NCBI GenBank assembly: GCA_946894095.1
Contig: OX335657.1
Coordinates: 17,918,001 to 17,982,000, forward strand
Length of the DNA stretch: 64,000 nt
Origin: Incurvaria masculella
Lineage: Eukaryota; Arthropoda; Insecta; Lepidoptera; Incurvariidae
Direction: 5' to 3'
In this document: one piece after another, positions 56,226-64,000 of the stretch
Position numbering within the stretch: the stretch's first letter is position 1
Layout: each line of letters begins with the position of its first letter
Position numbers and translations under genes: made by a program
The notes under the pieces: generated by a model
The model's input: the letters and a program-made list of their open reading frames with translations, nothing else
What the model was told of the DNA's origin: nothing
The model's database searches: none

Positions 56226-57089
56226 TGAACATATACATATATACAACCTAAATACGGCTTCCGAGCCACCCTGTACGTACATGCATGCGTTCAGCCGGAG
56301 CGCAAGGATAGCGGCAGCGTCGAAGCCTTATCTTTATAGTGGTTGGGCCGAGCCCGTGATTCGTGTCGACGTTATGGGACACCCTTTTTGTTTATCTATT
56401 TCTTTGTTCCGGCGGCTTATGTCTTAATCGCTAAGGATAGTCGAACGTAGAGATACGCCCTCGTGCGGAGGCGGTTGCCTTCGTGCGAGCTTGGAAAGAA
56501 ACCGCGAGGCTTACGCAGCGGTGGGCGGTGATTCCGTGAAAGGGCGAATCTCCACGGAGTGTGTTGAAAATATTGCCAGTTCTGATAAGAATAATCACTT
56601 GGCGTCTGCATTGTGAGATTACTGGAGCCCTGGGAGCCTTGGGCGTGAGATATTTGGGAGAAATTCCGAGAGACCGTCGGAAAATATGGTTGCGTGAAAT
56701 GAATTTTCTAAATTTTATCCTTGAAGGTGGAATTCTTATCTAGAATGCCTGGTGTAGGACGCCATTCTCCATCTACGTTTCCCAGAAGTGTCACTAAAAG
56801 ATAAGAAACATAGCTGACATTATGAAGATATTGTTGTGTAATTTTTGGATATTTTTGTGTTGCTGATACCAAACGACCAACAAGTGTAACCTTGCACAAT
56901 CTTCATAATGTCTGTTGCAGACATATACTTTTCCTCGACTACCCTACTCAAAGCATATGTTTTAAGTTATAAGGGATAGTAAAATTTTATTCTTAATTAA
57001 TAAAAATACAAATTTTCGGAGTTTCAAGAAGTTGCAATGAGTTACTGACTAACATACCTAGTAGCTTGATTGAGGGGTGAGTGAATCAA
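56226..57089. other. Intergenic stretch with a GC-rich block
   Basis: Bases 56270-56560 are GC-rich and non-repetitive (GCGTTCAGCCGGAGCGCAAG). Frames of 60-74 codons occur on both strands without motifs. It could be a regulatory region or part of an unseen gene. Confidence 0.3.
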
Positions 57090-57385
57090 ATTAAATGGCG
57101 CCACAGTCGTTCATAGTTATTTATGCTCTAACTCCTTAAGATCTACAATTAAAAACTATAGCTATTTTGCCAACAACGCTGGATTAGGTAATCGTAATGA
57201 TGTGTACAAAAAGATGCAATCTACAATTGGCTATTTCTTGCATTATGGCTCATAATTATCTTAAAAAAATCTAACCTTTCTTATAAATTGCTTAACATTC
57301 AATTCATAACGCCAATACACTTATGATTTGTTACTACATAATTGAGGTCATATAGCAGAAATAGAGAAGAACGACAATTTTGCAC
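57090..57385. mobile_element. MITE with TGGCGCCACAGTCGTTC end
   Basis: The left end ATGGCGCCACAGTCGTTCAT is answered on the right by ATAGCAGAAATAGAGAAGAACGAC, a diverged inverse. Single ends of the family occur near 27000 and 62260. Confidence 0.55.
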
Positions 57386-57776
57386 TCAATAGAATAAAGG
57401 ACTTCGGATCGCAATAACCTTGCAAAATAATATCGAAGAAAGTTTAATAATATATTCATAAATTAATTCATAAACAAAGTTTAAGCTGAGAAAATTAACT
57501 TATCAATTGGAGCGCAAACAAGAAACATAGACGCGCAATTATGAATAATCGCCAGCTCTGTAGATAGCGCGCCCTCCGCCCCGTTATAGCGCGGTATCGC
57601 TGTTATTGCGCTCAGATTACCGCAGCGGCGATATAAACGATAGAATTACACGCGAGCGTTATTTATCTGGGGGTCGCGGTGAGGCAAGCGAAACACTTAT
57701 AGCGCGGCCGAACATGGAGGCAGGAATATTGAGGCTGTGCTGACGAGAAATAACATTGCAGACGCCATCTATGTAG
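57386..57776. other. Intergenic stretch
   Basis: Bases 57545-57700 are GC-richer with repeated TATAGCGCGG-like motifs. No gene was recognised. Confidence 0.3.
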
Positions 57777-58560
57777 AGCGGCTCGTGGCTCAGGGCCGGG
57801 TAACCTGCCTTCCATTCCAGAGGCCTGAGCGGATCGTGGCTCAGGGCCGGGTAACCTGCCTTCCATTCCAGAGGCCTGAGCGGCTCGTGGCTCACGGCCG
57901 GGTAACCTGCCTTCCATTACAGAGGCCTGATCGGATCGTGGCTCAGGGCCGGGTAACCTGCCTTCCATTCCAGAGGCCTGAGCGGATCGTGGCTCAGGCC
58001 CGGGTAACCTGCCTTCCATTCCAGAGGCCTGAGCGGCTTGTGGCTCACGGCCGGGTAACCTGCCTTCCATTACAGAGGCCTGATCGGATCGTGGCTCAGG
58101 GCCGGGTAACCTGCCTTCCATTCCAGAGGCCTGAGCGGATCGTGGCTCAGGCCCGGGTAACCTGCCTTCCATTCCAGAGGCCTGAGCGGCTTGTGGCTCA
58201 CGGCCGGGTAACCTGCCTTCCATTACAGAGGCCTGATCGGATCGTGGCTCAGGGCCGGGTAACCTGCCTTCCATTCCAGAGGCCTGAGCGGATCGTGGCT
58301 CAGGCCCGGGTAGCCTGCCTTTCATTCCAGAGGCCTGAGCGGCTCGTGGCTCAGGGCCGGGTAACCAGCCTTCCATTCCAGAGGCCTGGGCGGCTCGTGG
58401 CTCAGGGCCGAGTAGCCTGCCTTCCATTCCAGAAGCCTGAGTTCTAATCGTCACCGCGTTAATGCACCACTTTCGGAAATCATGGTTCGGAATTCATGTA
58501 AAACAACGTCCCCTTCTCTGTAGATAGTTGGGTAAGCCCGCCCAGGTTGGTAACATCGCT
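57777..58560 (+). mobile_element. SINE, tRNA-type head, with expanded head
   Basis: The first bases GAGCGGCTCGTGGC and the final GGCCTGAGTTCTAAT..GCACCACTTT bracket a 13-unit array. After it the normal body resumes (CATGGTTCGGAATTCATGTA, AAGCCCGCCCAGGTTGGTA) and stops near 58560. Compare GAGCGGCTCGTAGCCTAGTG in the unexpanded copy at 17508. Confidence 0.8.
57779..58441 (+). repeat. 51-bp minisatellite, 13 units, with 153-bp higher-order period
   Basis: Units start every 51 bases from 57779 to 58391 and read CGGCTCGTGGCTCAGGGCCG, GGTAACCTGCCTTCCATTCC, AGAGGCCTGAG. Variants (CGGATC or CGGCTT start, CAGGGCC / CAGGCCC / CACGGCC, TTCC / TTAC) recur every three units in units 4-11. Because 51 is divisible by 3, both strands stay open for 236 and 263 codons without any real gene. 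Confidence 0.95.
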
Positions 58561-58607
58561 ATAACATTGTTAACATCGCTATGACATGGTAACACAAGAC
58601 CGATGTT

Positions 58608-58691
58608 AGTTACGGTTCATGAGATACAGCCCTGTGACAGACGGACGGACGGACGGACAGTTGGACCCTTTGAGTACGGAACCCTAAAAAG
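58608..58691 (+). mobile_element. (GTCC)n-family repeat, 3' end
   Basis: TACGGTTCATGAGATACAGC, a CGGACGGACGGACGGACAG tract and TTTGAGTACGGAACCCTAAA are present. The 5' half is lost. Confidence 0.8.
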
Positions 58692-59506
58692 TGTCCATCC
58701 TCTAGTTTAAACTTTTACTATTCAGCAGCAAGAGATAAGATATCTATAATGGTTTACAAATATATTTGCAAGTATAAAATGTTTTTTTTACAAGGTGCCC
58801 TAATCATGTTAGCAGCTCCACGTAACGGCAGGCACTCGGCGGAAACTCGAGGTGAAAATGATAATGAATGTCGGAAACTCGCTAATAAGGCTACGCCGCG
58901 CCGCCGGGGCGCCTCCGAGACAACAGTGTATGTTCTAATTGGGGGCCCGTGTGGTTACATTGAGAAAAGAGACAAATTAATTTTGGAGAGGTGTAACTAG
59001 TAACTTTACAGTCTGGATTGCAGGTAACATTTGTTAATGTTTACACCGAATGAAAATAACTTGCATCAAAGCGCGTTTACATCTCGTTTCTGATACAATT
59101 TGGTAGTTAACAAATTAAAAGAACAGAGATTATCCACTAAAAGACGATACAGTGCCTTGAAATTGGAAGGCGATGATAGTATCGTTTGCGTACAGTGAGC
59201 GAATGGGTGACGAAAGAATGACGAAACCAATTTAACAGAGCAGAAGTCAGTGGTATTTATGTGCCTGGGTGGATGTACCGCGGCCAAATTGATGGATATA
59301 GAGCATATATAATAATATGTATTTATGTGAATATATTTCTATGCAGATTTCTCGGAAGTAGTGTGCTCTACAAAATCAAGTTTGTGTGCATATTTTTTTT
59401 TTTCAGCCAAACCAGTCAGATTTTGTGACTGGATGGTAGAATTTAAACCGGTGGATCTGATCATGTACCAGCGGATGTCAAGCATAGCTGGTTGTTTGGC
59501 CTCTAA
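58692..59506. other. Intergenic stretch
   Basis: A + frame at 58749-59000 (83 codons) with CCGCGCCGCCGGGGCG-type GC-rich sequence has no motif. Nothing else was recognised. Confidence 0.3.
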
Positions 59507-60440
59507 AATAAGCGGCTCGTTGTTGAGGGGCGCGGGGACTTGCCTTCCATGCCAGAGTAATTGATTGGATCCCAACCGCGTTCATGCGCCACTGTATTTC
59601 CCTTTCCGAGTTGGATGAGTGCATTCCATCACGAATGCGTGCGGTTCCATGGTCCGAAATCGATGTAAAACTGTAGGTCCCTCTCCTACCCATTTCAGCG
59701 TTTAAGGGGGCCCAACCCGCTCATCTCCCCATACAAAAGGGGAAAGAATATCAAGCCCATATTTCTTGTCAGAGATCCAAAATTTTGCTCAAAATAGCTT
59801 TATTTGATCGAACTAGATGTCTGATGACCATTGGCATTGTAAAATTGTGTTTGGTTTCTAAGTTATAGGGTCCGAAATATCGAATTTTTCGCGCGTTTTA
59901 TACAATAACTTTGGAGGTGGATTACGCTATGATAAAGTAAGAACATCTTAAAAAGATTAGTCATCAGACATAGCTTATTTAATCAAAATGTATAATCTAT
60001 TTGGTTTTTGTTAGATTACTGACTACAGCGGTCGTGGTTTACTTTTAGCTATAAGTCGTTTTGAAATTAAAATTTTCGTAAATCTTACCAAATCATACAC
60101 TATGCACATTGTCTTTTTTGTGGACATGTTGCATCTTCCTCATCACGGAGCCTGTTTTATTCTTTGAAACAGAGAAGGTCCCAGAGCGCAACAGCACTGT
60201 TATGTACCGTGCCCGCGAATGAGTTAGGCCCGCCGGGTTGGGCCGCCTTAAGACCCGCCGAGCTGGTACCATCGCACTGGATTGCAAAACGGTCGAAGAG
60301 GCGAAGCATTTTTTCCATTTTTACATCCCGTTCGATTTAACCGTGCTCATAAAGGTAAGGTCCTGGCCTGGCCACCTATGCCGTTGTATTGAGCTAATAT
60401 CATGACATTGTGTGTTTTTAATAGTCATCCGTGTCCAATT
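59507..60440 (+). mobile_element. SINE, tRNA-type head, interrupted by a TTAA element
   Basis: The head (AAGCGGCTCGTTGTTGAGGG, damaged A and B boxes) and first body part run to CAGCGTTTAA at 59705. The body resumes at 60248 with TTAAGACCCGCCGAGCTGGT and continues to the tail (ATAGTCATCCGTGTCCAATT). Divergence from the consensus is high. Confidence 0.8.
59706..60247 (+). mobile_element. 542-bp TTAA-flanked element (copy 1)
   Basis: It sits between two TTAA copies within the SINE. Its ends GGGGGCCCAACCCGC and CCGGGTTGGGCCGCC are inverted repeats of about 14 bp. The interior is non-coding, with ATTTGATCGAACTAGATGTC and TTTATACAATAACTTTGGAG. TTAA duplication is the hallmark of piggyBac-type transposition; the termini do not otherwise identify the superfamily. 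Confidence 0.85.
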
Positions 60441-60477
60441 ATATTAAAACATTTTTATACGAAAATATGTTTTTTTT

Positions 60478-60679
60478 TTATGCGACCTGACATGGATGGC
60501 AACTACCGTTATGATATTAGCCCAATACACCACATTCCCAAAGGAATTAGGTGCCATGCCAGGACCTTCCCTTTATGAGCACGGCTACATTGAACTGGAT
60601 TGAAAACACGGACAATTTTTCATTGCCGCTTCGACCATCTTTTCATCCAATGCGATGGTACCAACCCGGGCGGGCTTAA
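60478..60679 (-). mobile_element. SINE 3' half, young copy
   Basis: From the tail: ATGCGACCTGACATGGATGG, CCAAAGGAATTAGGTGCCAT, CATTGAACTGGATTG, CGCTTCGACCATCTTTTCAT and GGTACCAACCCGGGCGGGCT. It ends at TTAA, where the 542-bp element begins. Confidence 0.85.
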
Positions 60680-61221
60680 GGTGGCCCAACCCGGCGGCCC
60701 TAACTCATTCGCGGGCACGGTACAAAACCGTGCTGTTGCGCGCTGGGACCTTCTCTGTTTCAAAGAATAAGACAGGCTCCGTGATGAGGAAGATGCAACA
60801 TGTCCACAAAAAAGACAATGTGCATAATGTATGATTTGGTAAGATTTACGAAAATTTTAATTTCAAAACGACTTATAGCTAAAAGTAAACCACGACCGCT
60901 GTAGTAAAAAATCGAACAAAAACCAAATAGATTATAAATCTTGATTAAATAAGCTATGTCTGATGACTAATCTTTTTAAGATGTTCGTACTTTATCATTG
61001 CGTAATCCACCTCCAAAGTTATTGTATAAAACGCGCGAAAAAAGCGAACTTTCGGACCTTATAACTTAGAAACCAAACACAATTTTACAATGCCAATGGT
61101 CATCAGACATCTAGTTCGATCAAATAAAGCTATTTTGAACAAAATTTTGGATCTCTGACAAGAAATATGGGCGTGATCTTCTTTCCCCTTTTGTATGGGG
61201 AGATGAGCGGGATGGGCCACC
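60680..61221 (-). mobile_element. 542-bp TTAA-flanked element (copy 2)
   Basis: It has the same length as copy 1 and is its reverse complement with a low number of differences. Ends are GGTGGCCCAACCCGG and CGGGATGGGCCACC, flanked by TTAA at 60676-60679 and 61222-61225. Only a short AAACCCTA of possible SINE sequence follows beyond it. Confidence 0.85.
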
Positions 61222-61225
61222 TTAA

Positions 61226-61616
61226 ACCCTATGTTTCCCCTCGGTTTCCACAACGGAACGTTGCATTTCTTTAACACATTGAAAATCATAAGAGTACCTA
61301 AGTCAGTTTAAGTGATGTACTACTCTAGAACGACCGTATCCGATAAGCTAAGGTTTTGTATTTTGTATGGTTTTAGGAAAAAACTGCGCATCGCTCCATT
61401 TTAAGTTTTAGAATAATCGAAGTTCGTCCTTGCCATTAAAATTAAAGCTTAACTGTTTTGAAAAACGTTGACGCGCGTTAACTTCGACATTATAAGCGAT
61501 TCAGAAAATGCATCCAAGTTTTTTCGATACACATTTTTGCACAAAAGTGCGTATCAAAAAAAACTAAAAAATACAAAACGATAGCTTATAGGATTAGATC
61601 GTTCTAGGATAGTAAG
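61226..61616. other. Intergenic stretch with an inverted motif
   Basis: GAACGACCGTATCCGATAAG..CTAAGGTTTTGTATTTTG near 61330 is echoed by AAATACAAAACGATAGCTTA, TAGGATTAGATCGTTCTAG near 61570-61608, suggesting another decayed foldback element. No gene was seen. Confidence 0.4.
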
Positions 61617-61790
61617 CCTGGTTCTCACCAACTGCCGATTTATTCTAATCGACGCTTAAAGGGCCTTTATTACTAAAGTAATGATTATCTTGTACTGTTA
61701 TTGATTGCAAGCTGCTAAAAAATGCCCTTAACATGTGGCGACTAAGCTAATCAGCAGTAGGTGAAAAAGGCCCTAAGTCTTAAGCAGCAG
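61617..61790. mobile_element. MITE (CTAAGGGTCTCTTCCACC family), full copy
   Basis: From GCCTGGTTCTCACCAACTGC to CTAATCAGCAGTAGGTGAAA, then AAGGCCCTAAGTCTT. The ends are inverted and the interior has CTTTATTACTAAAGTAATGA and GATTGCAAGCTGCTAAAAAA. Confidence 0.7.
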
Positions 61791-61827
61791 TTGTAATTTG
61801 TACGTAGCCACGTAGGACACCTAGCCA

Positions 61828-62050
61828 CCAGCAGGCCTATTCCTGGAATTCCGTAATTAGGAATCAGGATTCCTGAGTCCTTTTAAAGCTGTTTTCGAAG
61901 CAACTTTTTCGACGGAAAACCTTGATTAAATTGACATACTATGCTCCGGAATCTTTTTGTCAAGACAATCCTTGCAAAACCGCTATGAAAGCGGTTTTAT
62001 AGGTTCAGGATACCTGATTCCAGGTTACGAAATTCCAGTAATAGGTGCGC
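61828..62050. mobile_element. Foldback MITE (TATTCCTGGAATTCCGTAA arms)
   Basis: CAGCAGGCCTATTCCTGGAA..GGAATCAGGATTCCTGA on the left pairs with TCAGGATACCTGATTCC..GAAATTCCAGTAATAGGTGC on the right. The centre holds a second small hairpin AAAACCGCTATGAAAGCGGTTTT. Confidence 0.8.
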
Positions 62051-62535
62051 TGAGCCTGTTCATTAAAATTAGTTCGGCGGGTTCGGGTAGCGTGACTTGT
62101 TGTTTAATACGTTCGCTTATAAGCGGTTTGTGAACGCCGCACGGAATGGATGTCATTTGACACTGCGCCACACGCGCCCCGTTCAATTAACCGTGTTACG
62201 TCGTGTAATCAGACAAATTCGATGTTATCCTGAGTAAACTTACGGTGAGCCTGTGTGTAGATGGCGCCACAGTTGTTCGTTGCTATTTCTGCTACCTCAT
62301 CAAAAAAGAAGAAGTTAAAAACTATAACTGTATTGGCGAGCACAATTAGCAGTTATGAAAATAATGAAATAAAATTATGAAAAGTTAACAGTTTCGTAAT
62401 CATTATGAAGCATAGAGTAAAAATGAGTTACATGTAAATGACAATTTTTGAACACATGATCACATGAAACGCAACATTATTATTGAGTTACTTTTGTATA
62501 TATAATATTAGTATGGAAGTATGGATGATGAACGG
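62051..62535. other. Intergenic stretch with a MITE end
   Basis: At 62260-62340 GATGGCGCCACAGTTGTTCG and AAAAACTATAACTGTATTGG match one end of the 57090-57385 family. No gene was seen. Confidence 0.4.
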
Positions 62536-62777
62536 AATGCACACGAAGGATTCCGTACCATCGTAAAAGATTTAATACAAAAAAATCGTTTTTTAATTTT
62601 ACCTATTTGTTGTTATAGCGGTAAAATAAATACAAACTATGTGAAAATTTCAGCTGTCAATTTGTTACGGTTACTGAGATACAGTCCTGTGACAGACTGA
62701 CGGACGGTCGGACGGACAGACAGCGGAGGCTTAGTAATAGGGTTCCGTTGGCACCCTTTGGGTACGGAACCCTAAAA
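62536..62777 (+). mobile_element. (GTCC)n-family repeat
   Basis: CACACGAAGGATTCCGTACC, TTACCTATTTGTTGTTATAG, a CGGACGGTCGGACGGACAG tract and TTGGGTACGGAACCCTAAAA occur in order. The first 30 bases of the family are missing. Confidence 0.85.
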
Positions 62778-63232
62778 AGATTACGCAATATTTGCTGTTT
62801 GAAGACCAGTCTACAAGAACGCACAATTCTTACATTTTGTTTGACCTCACAACACCAACTTTTAAAATCGACTGCTATTTAATTTTGTAGTCCCGTCCCC
62901 GAACTCGTAAGTGCGTATCAAATAGCTCTTAAATGACCAGTTTTTCTTTATTTGACTACACATAGTTATATTCAACAAGTAAGACAACCGTCCGCAGCCA
63001 ATTTCGGCTGTGTGCTCGTGCAGAAAAAAGTTGTCTCGTCTCAAATGTTATTTCCCCCGAATTATTTTCCGTTCGCGCACTTATCGTTCCGCTAACACAC
63101 TCGAAGGTAAACGGTCGATTCGAATTCCGCGAGCGCACGGCGAGTTAGTGGGGCGGGCGGCTGCGGCGCGACTGTTGGGCGGGAGACTGGGGGACGGCGA
63201 CCGATCGAGGCTCGATGACACTAGGCTAGTTT
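62778..63232. other. Intergenic stretch with GC-rich patch
   Basis: Bases 63130-63215 are GC-rich (GTGGGGCGGGCGGCTGCGGC). Frames on both strands in this patch are short and without motifs. Confidence 0.3.
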
Positions 63233-63258
63233 CATCGAAGAGGCAGTTTTTGCCTCTT
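63233..63258. repeat. Perfect hairpin at a SINE breakpoint
   Basis: ATCGAAGAGGCA and TGCCTCTTCGAT flank GTTTT... in close succession. The right arm is part of the SINE body; the left arm is an inverted copy of it. Confidence 0.75.
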
Positions 63259-63465
63259 CGATCATCGTTCATTCAATCGGACGGGATTAACCCTGCCACC
63301 TAGTAAGTAAGGAGTAGGTCACCTACAGTTTTACGTGGAATCAACCACGGCTAGCTTCAAATGTTGAAAATGGTCACCCATTCAGAACCCAACCGCGCTC
63401 AGAGGTGCTTCACCCAGCTTATCGAATCGCAAGGCGTCGTACTACTGGGCTAGCAAGGCTATATA
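63259..63465 (-). mobile_element. SINE, 5S-type head, 5' half
   Basis: In reverse: CGTTCATTCAATC, ACCTAGTAAGTAAGGAG, GGTCACCCATTCAGAACCCA (5S-like box C reversed), CCGCGCTCAGAGGTGC and the 5' end CTGGGCTAGCAAGGCT. The 3' half is replaced by the hairpin junction. Confidence 0.85.
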
Positions 63466-64000
63466 CAATATCGGTAGCGCCGGCGAGTCAGTTCGCTTAT
63501 GGATACGCTCATTATTAATGTTCTAGAGTTCCAACGACACGTTAGAACTTCACAGGATGCTATTTAAAACAAACATTCGATGTTGCGCGTTCCGAATTCG
63601 TAAGCGAACTAACTCGGTGTATTTCTACTACCATGTGGCTAGCTACCGCCTAACGAATTAGTTCCGATCGCCACTCCCGTACTTTCTTCCTCACTGATGA
63701 GTGTCTATGACACTCGAAACTATCTATTCGCTCCGTAGCCAACTAGCTAGCGAGTTGAAATCGCGTGTTGTTTTTGTAGTTCTGGGTCTGGCGTGTATAT
63801 TTTAGATTTAGTCGCGAACCAGTTCCGTGGACATTTTGTTTACCAAGCAACGCCGAGATATTCGCAGCTAGTTCACTATCAACCATAAAGCCCACACGGC
63901 AGCAATTAGCAAATAAATCAGCCATGCCTTAAAATTTTCTCGCAGCATTTTTACAATCAGGTAGCTAGCTAGTACAACGATGACACTGGGTGAGTTTACT
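63466..64000. other. Intergenic stretch to the window end
   Basis: GTCAGTTCGCTTATGG near 63488 and a diverged inverse (TTCGTAAGCGAACTAACT) near 63600 suggest a decayed foldback. Repeated CTAGCTAGC motifs occur near 63730-63980. No gene was recognised. Confidence 0.3.

Noticed and set aside
57663..58454. Open frames of 263 (minus) and 236 (plus) codons
   Set aside because: Both are produced by the 51-bp minisatellite, whose unit is divisible by three and free of stops; the proteins are pure repeats on both strands.
59507..61225. A simple large inverted duplication
   Set aside because: The two SINE portions differ far more than the 542-bp inserts, so one duplication event does not fit well; reported instead as two insertions.
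60093..61289. Short frames in the TTAA elements
   Set aside because: The elements are non-coding; frames are not conserved between the two copies.

Overview
The window reads as an intergenic to intronic stretch of an insect nuclear genome, most likely a moth or butterfly (Lepidoptera). The evidence is AT-rich DNA with sparse, intron-split genes, a very dense load of short non-autonomous mobile elements, repeats ending in GGTTCCGTACC with (GTCC)n tracts, and short (TTAGG)n arrays of the insect telomere motif. Family names and the species call come from pattern recognition, not from a database search.

One gene is clear. It is a seven-exon major facilitator superfamily transporter of the organic cation/anion (SLC22-like) type on the + strand at 8154-12472. 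All six introns have GT-AG ends and the phases agree through to a 535-residue protein. Its last coding exon is preceded by two tandem copies of itself, each killed by an early in-frame stop. Weaker coding signals are a two-exon 3' end of an unrecognised gene on the minus strand (51889-53276), a possible terminal exon at 45156-45342, and a decayed lysine/asparagine-rich reading frame at 45935-47051.

The rest is mostly transposon sediment. The dominant family is a SINE with about 24 copies sharing one body and tail. It occurs with two kinds of 5' head: an ordinary tRNA-like head with A and B boxes, and a head joining a tRNA-like A box to a stretch closely resembling the internal promoter of 5S rRNA. 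One tRNA-headed copy has had 51 bp of its head amplified into a 13-unit minisatellite (57779-58441). Two SINE copies carry the same 542-bp TTAA-flanked element at the same internal position (59706-60247 and 60680-61221). Other families are a (GTCC)n repeat, a composite foldback with (TTAGG)n in its loop (19391, 32957, 35708), several palindromic MITE families, LINE 3' ends, a nested Gypsy gag remnant (4062-5445), a hAT/ZMYM1-like transposase remnant (26282-26866) and a complete small LTR element without gag or pol (37271-38852).

Layout: 1-7.3 kb holds mixed repeats with the Gypsy/LINE/MITE nest; 8.1-12.5 kb the transporter; 12.5-37 kb dense SINEs, MITEs and LINE tails; 37.2-38.9 kb the LTR element; 39-51 kb sparser AT-rich DNA with weak coding traces; 51.4-53.3 kb a tandem array beside the minus-strand gene end; 54-64 kb more SINEs, the minisatellite and the TTAA elements. 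I saw no genuine tRNA or rRNA gene and no CRISPR array.
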